A stretch of DNA of 64,000 nucleotides from Pinus tabuliformis (lineage: Eukaryota; Streptophyta; Pinopsida; Pinales; Pinaceae): NCBI GenBank assembly GCA_031772625.1, contig CM062810.1, forward strand, positions 452,910,014-452,974,013, written 5' to 3'. Below are positions 21,291 to 33,845 of the stretch, one piece after another (within the stretch, counting starts at the first letter, position 1; each line of letters opens with the position of its first letter). The position numbers and the translations under genes are program-made. The notes under the pieces are model-generated. The model was given only the letters and a program-made list of their open reading frames with translations. It was not told where the DNA came from and ran no database searches.

Positions 21291-21303
21291 ATGTTTTTTT
21301 GTG

Positions 21304-22444
21304 GATCTTGTAGAAAAGGCTCATGTTGTAGCGGCTATAACCACCCTCCAAAATGATTCCTATGCTTTGTTTTGGAGCCTCCCTCCTAAATCTTAGCAGT
21401 TCATCCTACACTGATCTAGGTACTCATGCTCTAATTGAGCTTCATCCTTTACATTATGTCTTGTGTTGTCTTACTTGGTTTACTCTCTAACCCATAATCC
21501 TATCTCTTCAGTTGGTCTTCACCCGATTCCAGGCTTGCCTTAGTGATATGTGTAATCCTTGAGGGAAACCAACTGTGCTCTCAGGAATTATGTAGTCCAA
21601 GATCATAGTAAGCCTTCAAATCTAAAATTGTGCATAGCCAGTTGATAGCCAGCCTTCAGCTGGGAAATTTTGTAGAGCATGAGAGAGGGCCCAGAGCCAC
21701 TCAGCCCATAAACTATGCAAAAGCTTCTTCCCCAAAATCTGATTAGTGCATGAGCCAATGAGTTTCCAAGTCCTTCCCAAAACTACATAATCTCTCGGGT
21801 AATGCATGGAAGTTTTTCCCATAAATAAAAAATAAAAAAGAAAAAAGATATCCCAAGAAAATAGGGATCTATTTTTAGTAGCCTGGAGAAGACACCTAAG
21901 TTATTTTGGACACTGCTGCCAAGTGTCATTTTCTCCTTGACTTTTGGCCTTCACGTCATAAACCCTAAATCAACCCAATTTATTTAATCGACATAGCTAT
22001 ATTTAATTTGTACATTTTATTTTGGAGCTCTAGCATTCCTGAGGAGATCAAGGAACCTTTAGTGTGATGGTCGTTGTTTTTCTAGGTAAGTCTTTATTTT
22101 CTACTCTTTTGCAGATTTTTCTATCACTTTTGTTTGTTAACTTGTGAGAGTGTTATTTCAGTCATTTTATTGAACAACCACTGGGGTTTTAAATTTTTTA
22201 CCTTCTGTAAGTGTTGTTTTAATTTTTGCATTGCCTTTCCCAAGTGTCACATGCATTACCCATTCTTTTCACTAAAAGATGGCATTGTATCGAATCATGC
22301 CTCATGCTTCATTTTCCTTTAGTTTGATTAATTATTTCCCTTGTTTCACTTCAAATCATCATTCAGTTAGATCTGCACTCAATATCACACAATCCTTTAG
22401 ATTTTCTTGATTCCACACACTCATTGGACAAATCTGTGCTTCCA
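21304..22444. other. Unassigned stretch opening with an LTR-like tip
   Basis: From 21323 it opens TGTTGTAGCGGCTATAACC, which over about 58 bases matches the reverse complement of the tip at 26004-26063. After that the similarity fades. No coding frame is convincing. It may be a piece of a related LTR in plus orientation (TG at 21323, CA near 22444), cut on both sides. AG|GTAAG and TTTTGCAG words near 22085-22115 look splice-like but lie too close together for an intron. Confidence 0.4.
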
Positions 22445-25400
22445 TGTCCCAGATCGTGTATTCACGACATGCCCTGCACATTTCGGGAGCTTAAGAAGTC
22501 CCCGATAAGAATTCCCAATTAGAGCTCAGACTGTTTGGTGTGGGAGTCCCAACAGTGGATCGTAAGGTAATGCCTTGACCATGATATTGTATAGAGGCAA
22601 GTAAGATAACTTTGTCAGTAGCAAGGGTGTGACTGATGTAGTGAGTCAAGGAAGGGGTATGATAGGTTCCAACACTTCAAAAGGGGAAGGAGGTGAAGGT
22701 GAGTTCTAGGTTGAAAAGGATCAGTTCCAACTCAGCTAGGAACACACAACACAAAGCACATGCATAGCTTTCTGCATACAAGGTAAGATAACAAGTACAA
22801 AACTCACAGATCAGTCCAACATGAGTGCGACGATTGTTATAGCGAGTTTCAAGTGAAAGGTCTGTCTGATGTCTAAAAGAGTAGTAGACATGGACGATGA
22901 CAACATTAACAACATATGAAACACATTAACAACAAGATTCATATAATTTCATGTGAATTAATTCATACACCAGTACGTAAGTTAAACAACATATGTCATT
23001 AAAGAAATGGGAACAATCCAACTACAATAGCAACATATGCATGAAAATGTGCTAGCTCTTATTACATAAAGAAGTGTAAGTCATGATCATACAATACGTT
23101 CATTTAAACTTGCTAACCCCAACAGTGGAATTTTACAGCCACATTCGCCTGCTCCTCGAAATAGATGTACTAGCACCATGTAGTGGAGAAGCCAAGGTAT
23201 GTTACAATACTATCTAAGCCTTCTTCAATATAGTCTTAGTAGAAGCTTGGCTGACCAAAAGCCTATAAAATGAGTTATGAGGGACAATTTATAGCGAAGC
23301 GTGGTGTGACCCTTTACATCCCTGTTTGTGACAGTTCAACTACCATCATGACTCTTCACCTACTCTATGGTTGTTACATCCAACTATTGACACTTGAATT
23401 ACACTAGACATTACTCAACATTACAATGTGCATGTACTCATGTGAGACAACGTGGCTTGAGAAAGCCTTGCAAGACATCACTGGCACTTGACCCACTATG
23501 GTGAGACCAACTCTTTGACATGCTTGTGATGGTGAAGCTGGTGATTTGATGCCAAGCTTGGTCGTCCGTGATGGTGTGCATGCACCTCATGGTGACATCT
23601 TACTGAACCAAACTATTGCTTTTGTTGCAACCGGTGCATTGGTTTGACCCCTTCATCCACCTCATCTGCTAACATGTGCACAGTGTTCTTGTGTGTGGCT
23701 GAATCGGAAGCACATTGATGCATAGTGTCTGTGCTAATCTTCAAGTGTGTGCTGGTGGTCATGCACATCAACTTGCTGAAGTACCCATTGGACTTGCTTC
23801 ATGTCTTCGCCTTGGTGATTGTGTTATATGGTTTGGATTGCATGCATGTGCACAATTACATGCATGTTGTTGAATCCCTTGCATGCAATCAACCACACTT
23901 ATCACCATGTCTACTATGTGTTAGTTGTTTGTATGTATCTTTAACTTTTCTAGGCACAGTTTCATCCGTGAGCACACGTTGCACCCACTATTGTTCCTGA
24001 TCCTGCTGCAACTCATTCCTTTGTCTGCGTAGCCTCATGTTCTTCCTGAGTTGTTGCTTTAAAACATGCAACTCCTTCTTCATTACATATTCTGCCTTCG
24101 TGCGATCTTCATCTTTCGTCATCTCTCCATAGCCAAAGTCTCTAAAGTTGCTTTCATCATCAATGGACCTACTTGAGCTTGCAACCTTGTTCTGCCTCTG
24201 TGTTGTCAAAAACCCTCCTCTTGCAATCGTTGCATTTGGTATGTTGTCTTTAGCTGTTGTTCATGATGCTGCCACTTGATGTCCTTGTCTTTGAACAAAT
24301 TGATGTCTTCATGAGTAGGAAAGCTCATAGAAACTTGATCAACTACATCCCCAAGCATGCTCTAAATGGTGTCATGGTTTTTTCTCTCCTGGAAACCATT
24401 GTACCTGTAGTGCTGAGAGGCAGATGAACACCTGCAATACTTGGAGACATGGCAAAACTCATAGCAAGAAATTTGTTAGTCTAAAACCAAACTGAACATG
24501 AGAACTGACTTGCAAAATACCTGGTGAATGGTCATGAAGGTTGTGTAATTTCGGCCGAGAGGTCAGGAGATCGACTACCAAGACTACTCAAGGCACAATC
24601 TGGGCTGCTGTGAGACTGGATGACTAGTGGAACTCTGCAATGCACAGTCCAGTCTAGCCACTGACTGTTGGGATTACGCAATGTGTAATTCTAGTAGGGA
24701 AGAACCATTGGCCTAGGGACAGATCTATGCAATTTCTTGGGCCAACCAACCACTATCCTCTAGAAATGCGCAAAATAGTCTTGGAGGCGAGTGATAGGTA
24801 GGAATATGCATATTTGGAGAGGAAGGTGAGCCTTCCTTTGCCATATTACACAATGCAGTCTTGATGAAGGTAGAGCGTGAGCTAAGGTTGGCTCGACTCG
24901 CCGACGGGTGACTAAAAGCAAGTAACTCAGTGAATGCATGGTGACACTAAGTGATAGTAGAAGTGATTGATAGTGCATGCAAAACATGAATGAAAGATTC
25001 AGCAACCAAATCAACATGCATCTGGGTGACGCAGTTCGCTGGTTGGCAGAACATCTGTGCAAAATAATTTCATGCATTTGGAAATAGTGAGATGGCAACG
25101 AAAACTAAAATAGAGGTAGGAAAAGCTTGTATATATGTAAACAAAAACAAGCATTCAAACAAATCAAGAAAACAATACTCCTACAAGAGAAAATAGAAAA
25201 ATCGATAGAAATGCAACACAAGGCACAAGAAGCGGGCTTACCCTAAAAAAGTTGAGTTGAATTTACCGACTGCTCCTAGATGTGATGTGGGATGTCAGAT
25301 ATGGAAGGTTGATGTGAGGAATGAGCTTTGCAGTGTCTAGTTAATGAGTTTTGATAACGTCAAGGTTGTGACGCACATTCCATGAATCTAAGAGAAGCGA

Positions 25401-26063
25401 CACTTGGTGGGAGGTTTCGAGATTACTCCTTACATGTAACTTCCAACTGCTAAACATAGATCCTTGAAACAATGGATGCCTTTGAATGTTTCCTTGGGAG
25501 AAGAAGCCCATGCATGCAAGTTTTTCTTGCTTAGTCCCAAAGGGAACTATTTAATTCAGCTACACATGCAAGAGACTGCTTGATTGCTGGAGAAAAATGC
25601 ACATTTTTTACGGGGAGTTGGGCTAGATGCCCAGGAGGTTTATGAACTTTGTGGGTAGAGCAACTAACTACTGCCCAAATTTCACAAACATTGGGCTAAA
25701 TAACCTGCTACTCGGAAAATTTGTGCAAATCCTTCTTGGAGGGATGGTTGGGAGGATTGTGAAATACTAGAGCCCAGCAGGCTGTCAGAGAGGATTGCAC
25801 AATTCTTGGAGGGAAGGATGGTTACCCTCCAAAAATGCACAAATTTCAAGAGAAGATTCTCATCCTACAGCTGGACCAATTCTGGGTGAGCAACCTATGA
25901 GGGGAACGGATCAACTATGATCGACAAACTGCCTTTGTGCGAGGAATATACTTGAAGCTTGAGTACTCGATGAAGCAATACAATGTGTTGTGTAATGTTG
26001 TTAGGCAGGCTCCAAAACAGGCTAAGGAAAAAATTTGGAGGGTGGTTGTAGCTACTACAACAC
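22445..26063 (-). repeat. 3' LTR of E (about 3.6 kb)
   Basis: The part 22500-23745 matches 50320-50373 plus 56209-57412 at about 90%, in the same orientation; the right-hand copy is next to gag, so these are the two LTRs. On the minus strand the LTR starts TGTTGTAGTAGCTACAACC at 26063. The promoter lies near 23285-23295 (GCTATAAATT), giving a U3 of about 2.7 kb. The low end, near 22445, is approximate, judged from fading similarity. A coding-like frame of 73 codons at 23988-24209 lies in the U3. Confidence 0.65.
23988..24209 (-). other. Coding-like frame inside the E LTR
   Basis: The minus-strand frame of 73 codons reads as a charged, helix-prone protein piece: SSSRSIDDESNFRDFGYGEMTK, then KKELHVLKQQLRKNMRLRRQ, with coiled-coil character. 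I do not recognise it. It sits in the long U3 of the LTR, an unusual place for coding sequence. It could be a captured gene piece or a chance frame; composition favours real coding ancestry, weakly. Confidence 0.35.
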
Positions 26064-27938
26064 TTGGCGACACACTAGTAGAACTCTAGCTCTCTTAATG
26101 TACCTTGTTCATGAAAAGCAAGTCTAACACCTCCAGAAGTATTTTTCATCTCTCAGCTCATCTTGGCTTCACACTAGTTTGATTGTAAGATGCAGTATCT
26201 GCTAGAATATTAGTCGATTGACACACATTCCAAGCCAAGAAAACACATTTATTTTGATTGGGGTTGAGGGGTATATAGGTGCACAAGCAATATAGTCGTC
26301 AGAGTCTTAGTTTCATCTCTCGTGTTGCTCCACTGCTAGTAGGCTTGGATAGTACCCCCCGTGTAGTCATATAGGAAAACAAGCATGGATCCTCTGCCAG
26401 TGAGCCTAGTCAGTACCCCAGTTGAGTTACTTGCCTCACCTCTCTATGCACGAAGCCTTTCTCTTCTTTCACCTTATTCATTTTTCAATTTTTTTTTTTT
26501 ATAATTTTCATTTTTTTCATTTTCACTGTGAATAGCACTTATTCATTTCAAAGGTGGAAGAGGGATCCCGACTTATTGATAGCAGACAAGGTTGTTCCAG
26601 TAGAGAAGTAGGTTATTATATCTCTAATGTGCTTGTTAAGGTTTTCCCCCCTCACCTTACTCTGCTTGACTGAGCTAACAAGGGTCAACCCAAAAACAAT
26701 TGACTGGCGAAAGTGACAGTAGCTAGTGCACAAGCATTGTGTTTACACCAAGGTTCACTTCAAACAATATGTATTTTCCTTAGACATATCATGGAGTAAA
26801 ATTAACAGGCTCATCATACAGAGGCAATATGATAGATCACCAAGTAGCAATAGTTGTACAATCCCTCTTGTACTTTACCCAAATTGCTTCAAGAGTCATA
26901 TGTCATGGTTTCATGCAAAAATAACCTATGAAAGAAAAAAGGGAACGAAGTAACAATTAACAAAGAAAAGCAAGAGAAGAAGTAAAAATGAAAGAGAAGC
27001 AAGTAAACAAACAAGCAAGCAAACAAAGAACATAAGCAAACAAGCATGCAAGAAAGCAACTGAAACCAAACACTACTCATACTCCTACTCCTACACTAAT
27101 GGTACATGGGCTTGATCACGTGAAGTGATAATTCCAATGCAGCCACTAGTGCATTAGTAGACCCATGTTGTTGAAGGCTCATTCTGCGAGCAACCCAGTT
27201 GTGCACACCAGCAAGCAAGAAGAATATAATAATGAAGACAACCACACTTCACGATTCAAAGTGCCCACAAGACATAAGTGAGTGCATGTGCATGTTGGGC
27301 AGTCTGCGAACTTATCATGGTGTTGTGTGACATTGCATGCAACTTTGAGGCATAAGAAAACTCTTGATTGTGACATGCAAGCAACTAAAAGAAACAAAGG
27401 TAACTTGTGTCACACAAAAGTGTTTGCAGTGTAAGAATCCTCCAATGCATGAGCAATGGGATCATGTAATTCGAGTGGAGGAAGTAAAATTTGAGTGTTG
27501 GATTGATCTTGAGTGCATAGAGATGAGCAATGAGGAGCCTTGGGTGTTTGAACAATTTCCTGATCAAAAGCGAAACGAACCTCAAGACAGCGAGGGCCTA
27601 TCATAACCATTAGCTCGGGCGGAAGTGCCTCGACGGTTTGTGGGGTTTCGACTTTGTTGATAGATGGATCTTCGTAGACCAATGGCTTAGATGGATTAAC
27701 AATGAGTGAATCAACATCATGATCGAATGATGAGATGAAGAGATCATGAAAACTAAGATGAGAAAATGCAGGATGTTGGTTGGCATCCTCATGGTTGGAT
27801 GAATCACACATAGGGGTAGATTAAAAGAGAAAAAAATCACCATCTATGTTTCCGAAAAAGACAGTTGAAGGATCAAGTGGATTTTCAATGAGTAACTTAT
27901 CCTCTCCATTGTCGAATGATGGACTAACATTCAGTGAG
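26064..27938 (-). other. E interior, 3' part, mostly non-coding
   Basis: Read on the minus strand from F2's border, a gag-derived frame occupies 27811-27410 and fades below about 27180. The rest, 26064-27180, holds no coding I can assign. It includes a T-rich tract near 26490-26520 and a low-complexity AAACAAGCAAGC run at 27000-27060. No RT or integrase is present. Confidence 0.6.
27410..27811 (-). pseudogene. Gag-downstream polypeptide segment of E
   Basis: This 133-residue minus-strand frame has repeated acidic-hydrophobic words (SFHDLFISSFDHDVDSLIV, PSKPLVYEDPSINKVETPQTVEALPPELMVM) and ends ELHDPIAHALEDSYTANTFV. It looks like the region between Gag and protease in Ty3 elements. It lies across F2 from the gag segment at 49778-50221, on the same strand and in the expected order, which supports F2 having split E. 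No protease or pol follows it. Confidence 0.55.
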
Positions 27939-28512
27939 TGTTGGCTTGATGGGCCTGACCCAAGTTCAGAGTTATTTAGCCAAACAAATACCTACACTAC
28001 TGGCCCTTTTGGCATCAGCTTGTAGAGCATGGACCGAAGTCTTACCCGAAGCAATATGGGAGGATGCTTGAACCAAGTTTCCGCACCCTTCAGATGTCTG
28101 AGCGGTCGACTTAGTCCAACTTTTCCTACCTTCACGAAGGTTACTTCACGCAGGTTACTTTGCAGACTATTCTAACCTGTGAGACCTTTGCGATCTGTTA
28201 TAATTTCCTGCACACAACCCTAACTAGGGGCTGACGTGATTTCATGCTACTATGGTAGCGATCTATGCTATTTCCCCAAGTTACACCACATGTCTTACTT
28301 ATACTCTTATAGATGTTAGTCAACTTCATGTGAACATATACTTTAACTCACATTCACTTAATCTACACAATTATATATGTTCGCGCACCATATAGACAAT
28401 AGAAATGCAATTTATACCCAATATATTCAATATAGAATATAGGAAATAAATACACAAAATTGATGTAAAACTTATCTTTATTAATGGTTCAATAGTTATA
28501 GAATCGACTCGC
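27939..28512 (-). repeat. 3' LTR of F2, part 1 (R-U5 side)
   Basis: The reverse complement of an F-family LTR runs from its 3' end (TGTTGGCTTGATGG on the plus strand) inward, and stops where F1 begins. The other 375 bases are at 37913-38287. GTGAG at 27934-27938 is F2's target duplication. Confidence 0.88.
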
Positions 28513-29403
28513 TGTTGGGCATGGAATCCCCTCAGGCATGTTTTGGGGCTCAAAGCCAAAGTTTTGACCCGATATTGTTGCAAATACTCCGCGAATCAGA
28601 GGCGTGGAGCACGAAATGTATGATAGAGTCATAGGGTTGTCCGCCCTAGTCTTGTAATGTAATGTCGGCCTACCCATGGTCTGCGGACCATGGGATTGTA
28701 TAAATAGAGCAAGGATCTAAGTGTAAAGGAGAGAAGCAGAGTAGAAGTAGAAGAGAGAAAGAGAAAGAATATGAGTGACTAAGTGTGTCTTTGGGTCATA
28801 GGGTAGGAGAAGGCTCTGCAACTAAGTGTGCAGAGGACTAGTAGTTCGCAGCTAAGTGTGCAGACACCTAAAGCTGAGTACGCAGGCTGAAGTCAAGTTT
28901 GTAACCGAGGAAGAAATTAATAAAGAGAAGTTTTGTTACCAATTTGTGCATATGTTCTTGGGTTAATGCATGTTTGATATAAATTACAAATATATTTTTT
29001 ATTTACTCCACACACCTGTATGAATGGTTTATATTGTTAAGTATAACTTAAAGCATGCAAGTAGGCTAAGTTAATCAACTAACCGTGGAATATCAGTGAA
29101 GTCTTGGGTAATAATGTAGAAGAGTAGCGTTCAACCCTTGACTAGGGCTGCGTGAAGGTAGCATCTGAGGCTACAAGGTACGGGAAGGTGTGCATAGCGA
29201 CATGCATGCAGGGTCGAACCGCAGAACACTTGAACTCATCAGACATCTCTAGGGTGCGGAAACCTAGTTCTATCACCCTCCCATACTACTTCGGGTGAGA
29301 CCTCAGTCCACGCTCCACGGACTATTTCCGAAAGGGCCAGTGGTACTAGGATTTGTTTGGCTAAATTAACTCTAAACTTGGGTCAGGCCCCAATAAGCCA
29401 AAA
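28513..29403 (+). repeat. 5' LTR of F1
   Basis: It begins TGTTGGGCATGG and ends near AATAAGCCAAAA. The TATA box TGTATAAATAG is at 28697-28707 and AATAAA at 28919-28924. The family end is probably GCCAACA. The AGTGTGCAG-type words in the R region repeat three to four times. Confidence 0.9.
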
Positions 29404-29404
29404 A

Positions 29405-29422
29405 TGGTTCTATTGCAGGCAT
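29405..29422 (+). other. Primer-binding site of F1
   Basis: TGGTTCTATTGCAGGCAT follows the LTR by one base. In F3 the site reads TGGTTCTGTTGCAGGGAT and in F2 TGGTTCCGTTGTTGGGAT. It resembles a diverged tRNA-Asp-type site (TGG..CCGTTGCCGGGGAT). Confidence 0.6.
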
Positions 29423-29449
29423 CGGGATTTACATAAGAGATTTCTGATG

Positions 29450-32230
29450 TTGTGTCACTAGAATCCGACAAAGAAAGAAATTGAAGACTAGTTGGACAAA
29501 AATATTCATGAGTTCGTGGTGGATGAAAATAGGAATCCACGAGTATCGAAGGAAGACTGGTTAGAGTGCTACTTATATACATAAATCCATGAAATTTTAT
29601 TTGATTCCTTCCCCTCTGAGTTGTACGAGTGGATTGCGAAGCTAGAAGACAGTCAGGGAAGGTGTATGCTCGACAAACCTATTGTGTGGACTCCAGAGTT
29701 GGTACACAGACTGAAAATATCATAAGATAAGATCACGCACTCTCTGGACCATTGGCTTAATCGAATTATAAGAGGGTTTATCACGAGTTCCTGGTAGATA
29801 CTTCAGTCAGCTATAGTGAGGCGTAACAATGATTCCTCAAAGGACTGCGAGTTCAGTACGTTAAATCTCTAAACACTTGGATTAAAATGATATTGTGTGA
29901 AAAATGGGTTATGCAAATAAATTGATGTTTGGGGATACGTGAAGTGGGAGGATCTATAGAAACAAAGGTAGCAAAAAATTAGAGACTAGTCCCTTGATTT
30001 CACCTTCGCAGGAGAGCGAGGAGGAGTTGGCAAAAGTTTCACCAAGAAGTGTGATCAATGTGATAAGACAGTGAATTCCGTACATACCACCCCCACCTAC
30101 ACCACCACCAGTTTCACCATCTTCAACCCCATCTTCACCCACACCACCTCTGCCACCACCACAGTTCAATATGGCAAGCACTATCAAATTTCTAGTGTTC
30201 AAAGGATTAGGGAATGAAGATCCAAACCTATTTTGGTTAGTGGTAAAGGCTATATGGGAAGCACAAGGAGTCACGGATGATAATATAAAGAAGGCAACGC
30301 TAGTAAGCACATTGCAGGATCACGCATTGACATGGTACCTTAAGCATTCCAATGAAAATCCAAACGCAGGGATCACAGATATCCAAGTTGCGCTAAATGG
30401 GGAATTTAGCAGGCCAAAATCAGAGACAGTCAATTATTGGATCTAAGGAATTCATGATGCTTCTAGGTGAGACCCCTTGGGAGCTAGATTAGAGACTGAA
30501 GGGTATGATTTGTGAAGCCAACATGACCTTGATGGATGGGAAACATCATGCATGGTTTTTAGCGTCGCTAATGCCACATCTAAGGACCGCACTATCACAA
30601 CAGAAGCTATCCACTTAGGTAGAGGCCTTGCAGGTTGCATGGAGACTAGACGAGACCCCAATACAAGATTATAACCTGGGAGTTCAACAGATCCACGCGC
30701 AATAGAAAAACTTGTGTCTTGAGATGTAGAGCTTGAAATAAGACAAGACAACTTGCCCAGAAGCATGCGAGGTGGTATGGTTCATAAAGTGCAAAGGCCA
30801 AGGACATGACAAGGACCATTGTCTAGTTTTCGTGAACTACCTGGTAGGAGGAGTGCAAATGCCACTAAGACCAGAGGCATAAGTAGGACCAAGCATGGAA
30901 CCTACATTATGGTGCATGATTTTTTAGATAGGAGGGAAGCATGCTACAGATAACTACCATCTATTACAGAACTGTACGTAGATGTCTGAACAGTTGCTCT
31001 GTAATTTCTACAGTTCAGTAGGGCATGATGAGCGTACCTGTGGAAGTTATGAACTGATGGATCGAACTCCTATCTACATAGTTTAGACTGAAATGTGAGC
31101 CATCGATCAAAATGTAGGGATGGCACGCACTAGCTTTCAAGGGCGCAGATGAGGCCGAAGTGGAATGGGACTAGGAAGGGGTCGCAGACAGCTAATCTGT
31201 TACAATTGCATAGGGTCAGGGCATTATGCCTGCAATTATACAAATCTGATGAGGGCATCATGTTTATATTGTACCTAGTTTGATCATGAGACAGAGGACT
31301 ACCCCACACTGATAGTGAGGTTGCACGATAAAGGAACACTCCAACCTCCCTCGATTCAGAACCTAAAAATGAGGTTTGGATCGCGCGATGAGGAGCCAAA
31401 TGTAAACATCATGCTCTGAAGTGGTATCACGACAGGAGATAACACGGGCAAGTAGCCTGAAGAGAGTGCCTAGGTTCGTAAGGCTCCAACAAAGGAACCA
31501 GAACTTGCTTTGGAGCGCACTAAAGAGACATTCATGGAAGCTAAGAAGAGCTTCACGAGGCCTCCACTTCAGGTAGTAATGACAAACTAGAACCAGAAAT
31601 GGACCCATCAATGCTCACTTACCTTTCTGGGGACATGCATGAAGTTGGTGAACGATATCAGAGCTATGAAGGGACTACAAGAACTCATCACTAGATGTGC
31701 TAGACTAGGATAACTGCGTGTAGTCCGCAAGCTCGGAAAGAGCACAATGCAAATGGGAAGGGAGATGAGATTGATCGCACAGATCAGGGAATATGAAATG
31801 GATCAAGTGATTCTAGATCTAGGATCAGACATGAACGTCCTGCCAAAGTAGACATGGGAGCACATGGGAAAGCCTGCGTTGCAATGGTCTCCTATTCAAT
31901 TACAAATGGTGAACCAACAAAATATCCTACCTATGTGGAGACTACAAGGAATAACGATTGATATCAAAGGTGCGAGCGCACTTGCAGATTTCAAAGTGAT
32001 AGAGATCGTTGATGACAGAAATCCCTATCCCATGCTACTGGGAATAGATTGGGCCACTAACATGAATGGAGTGATAAATATAAATAGGTGCAAGATGATT
32101 TTTGAGAAAAAATCACCGCGCATAGTGGTACCTTTAGACCCTGTGGAAGGATCGCTCTACACAGAGATTGTGTGTGACTATGACAACGATGATGATCTAG
32201 ACTATATCTACAAGATAATCATGTGGGGGT
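29450..32230 (+). pseudogene. Gag and protease region of F1, broken
   Basis: The best-preserved Gag piece is 30171-30446 (KFLVFKGLGNEDPNLFWLVVKAIWEAQGV, LVSTLQDHALTWYLKHSN), a capsid-type helical domain of Ty3 Gag. Cysteine/histidine knuckles follow near 31020 and 31200-31300. Protease-type sequence is at about 31790-32230, ending IVDDRNPYPMLLGIDWATNMNGVININRCKMIFEKKSPRIVVPLDPVEG. The same words occur in F2 (minus) and F3, so the order is confirmed three times. Confidence 0.8.
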
Positions 32231-32770
32231 AGGATTGGTGAAACCAACAATGGATGGCAATATTTTGTGGGAACGCAAAATTTCTTGCACCTCAGCTTCA
32301 TATGAAGAGATAGAACGATGACAGAACCGGTTACACGAGGTAATCACGCTCAATTGAAACATGATGATAAGGTCACTACGTTATGTAGAAATGGAAGAAA
32401 GATATCTACCTATGTATGATGAGTTGAACGAGGTGGATGATTTCATGAAAAAATTTGGAAATGAAGTACCAGAATAGTAGCATTTCAATGCGCTAAAATG
32501 GGCACTACGCGCTACGTCCGTAAGATGGTGGGGTACACATAAAAGAAGTTCTTAGAATTGGCGCGATTGTGCAAGAATGATGCGCATATGGGTTGGGAAG
32601 TCTCAGATGCGGATGAAAGTCGGGTATGATGGATGAAACAACTTGCGCGCCCACCTCTCCAAATGGGTATAACATATGGTATGCAACCTCCACGAACGCA
32701 CACCATACTCATGATAGGAAATAGGAGCAACAAGCAGGAGCAAGCAACATGATGGAATGAACGATGAAGT

Positions 32771-33103
32771 ATGATAAGACGAAGCTCGCTAACTATTATC
32801 CGCATGGAAGCCTTTGACAAAGTGTGCAAAGTAGTGAATGTGATCTACCATGTGAGATGCACTAACAGGTACCTACGTGTACCAGCGGTTCTATGGGCTT
32901 ATAGGACCATGTGCAAATCCATGACCACATGCACACTTCTGAAGCTAAAGTATGAAGCGGAAGTTGTAATCCCTGTGGAGCATTCAAACCCTAGACTACA
33001 CATAGTAGCACCCATAGATACAATGGTTCACGAAGCCCAGAAAGGAGGGATCATAGAGCCACAAGAAACAGAACGCATGGTACTTGAGGAAGAAATCCAA
33101 TAG
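32771..33103 (+). pseudogene. Integrase tail of F1
   Basis: The frame reads CKVVNVIYHVRCTNRYLRVPAVLWAYRTMCKSMT, TLLKLKYEAEVVIPVEHSNPRL, which is the end of a Ty3 integrase core and its C-terminal part (AVLWAYRT is the usual landmark). It is separated from the protease by about 500 bases that match the protease-RT spacer of F3. I recognise no RT or RNase H in this copy. Confidence 0.7.
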
Positions 33104-33845
33104 GAAACCTTAGACCCTGTGATCTTGAAAAAGAAAGGGTACGGTTAAGGAAGAAAGTTGCTTTGATGGACGTAGAGGTCCTGAAGTTGGATAACGAGAT
33201 AAAGGAAGAGTTTCTCTCCGAAAAAACTAGGATGATAAGGTAAGGTGTACATGATCATACTGACATGTTTGAGAACTATCAACATGAATTGGTTAGTTTG
33301 ATGCATTGGCTTGGACTTCATATTACTAAGCATAGTGAATAGGGTAGCACATTGCAAATGGTGAAGTGCGTGATGCCAACCACAACAATAGAAGGTGGGG
33401 ATTCTCCGAGAACCATGATGGAAGATAGGATGGATCCCCACATGGGTGGTGCAACCACCTGACTATCCAACGGAGGGATAGTCTTAGTGCTCCAGGTAAT
33501 TGGAAGGGAGCGTGAGACTATAAACTATTCTTCCCGGGAGCTACACGATATGGGAGATGCGTGCAGAAGCAGAGAGTCACAAGGTCCACAATCGCGCACG
33601 GGGGGTTGCACTGTTGATGGGTTGGACGGAAAGTGACCATTGAAGTCACTATTCACAACTGGATGCTTGACTTGAGGGCAAATGGAGTGGGCAGTAGGAA
33701 TTTAAGACACAATTTATGGGCAAGATTTGGTAAAATTTGCTGCCAAGAAAGAATTAATGAAACGGAATTGGGGGTAATGGTCGAATTTGAATTTAAAAAG
33801 TGTTATAAAACACAAAGGGATACCTAGCAAACAACTCTTAGTCAT

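Larger units (their letters stand above)
18267..21303 (-). mobile_element. CopB: Ty1/copia element, 3' two thirds
   Basis: On the minus strand the parts run integrase core (about 21290-21040), linker (20546-20262), RT (about 20240-19560), RNase H (19453-19187), polypurine tract and 3' LTR (19117-18267). Gag, protease and the 5' LTR are not found; the sequence changes character near 21303. It has many breaks. RT and RNase H are close to those of CopC (shared words NLYHI, HSFIKL/HSCIKL, HHLQDC/HHLRDC and RRIM-LQYI), so B and C belong to one copia lineage. It was inserted into the integrase region of CopA. Confidence 0.85.

Noticed and set aside
22085-22120. Splice-site-like words suggesting a host exon-intron border
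   Set aside because: GTAAGT and TTGCAG are only about 25-30 bases apart, too close for a plant intron, and no coding frame flanks them.
21323-26063. A 4.7 kb DNA transposon with 58-bp terminal inverted repeats
   Set aside because: No transposase and no target duplication are visible, and the interior contains the LTR shared with 56209-57412, which fits an LTR reading better.
27000-27060. AAACAAGCAAGC run as a telomere-like or satellite array
   Set aside because: It is a short, irregular low-complexity run in E's interior, with no fixed unit and not the plant telomere TTTAGGG.
30171-30446. Small ORFs in F1-F3 as stand-alone host genes
   Set aside because: Each matches Gag, protease, RT or extra-ORF pieces at the same position in the other F-family copies.
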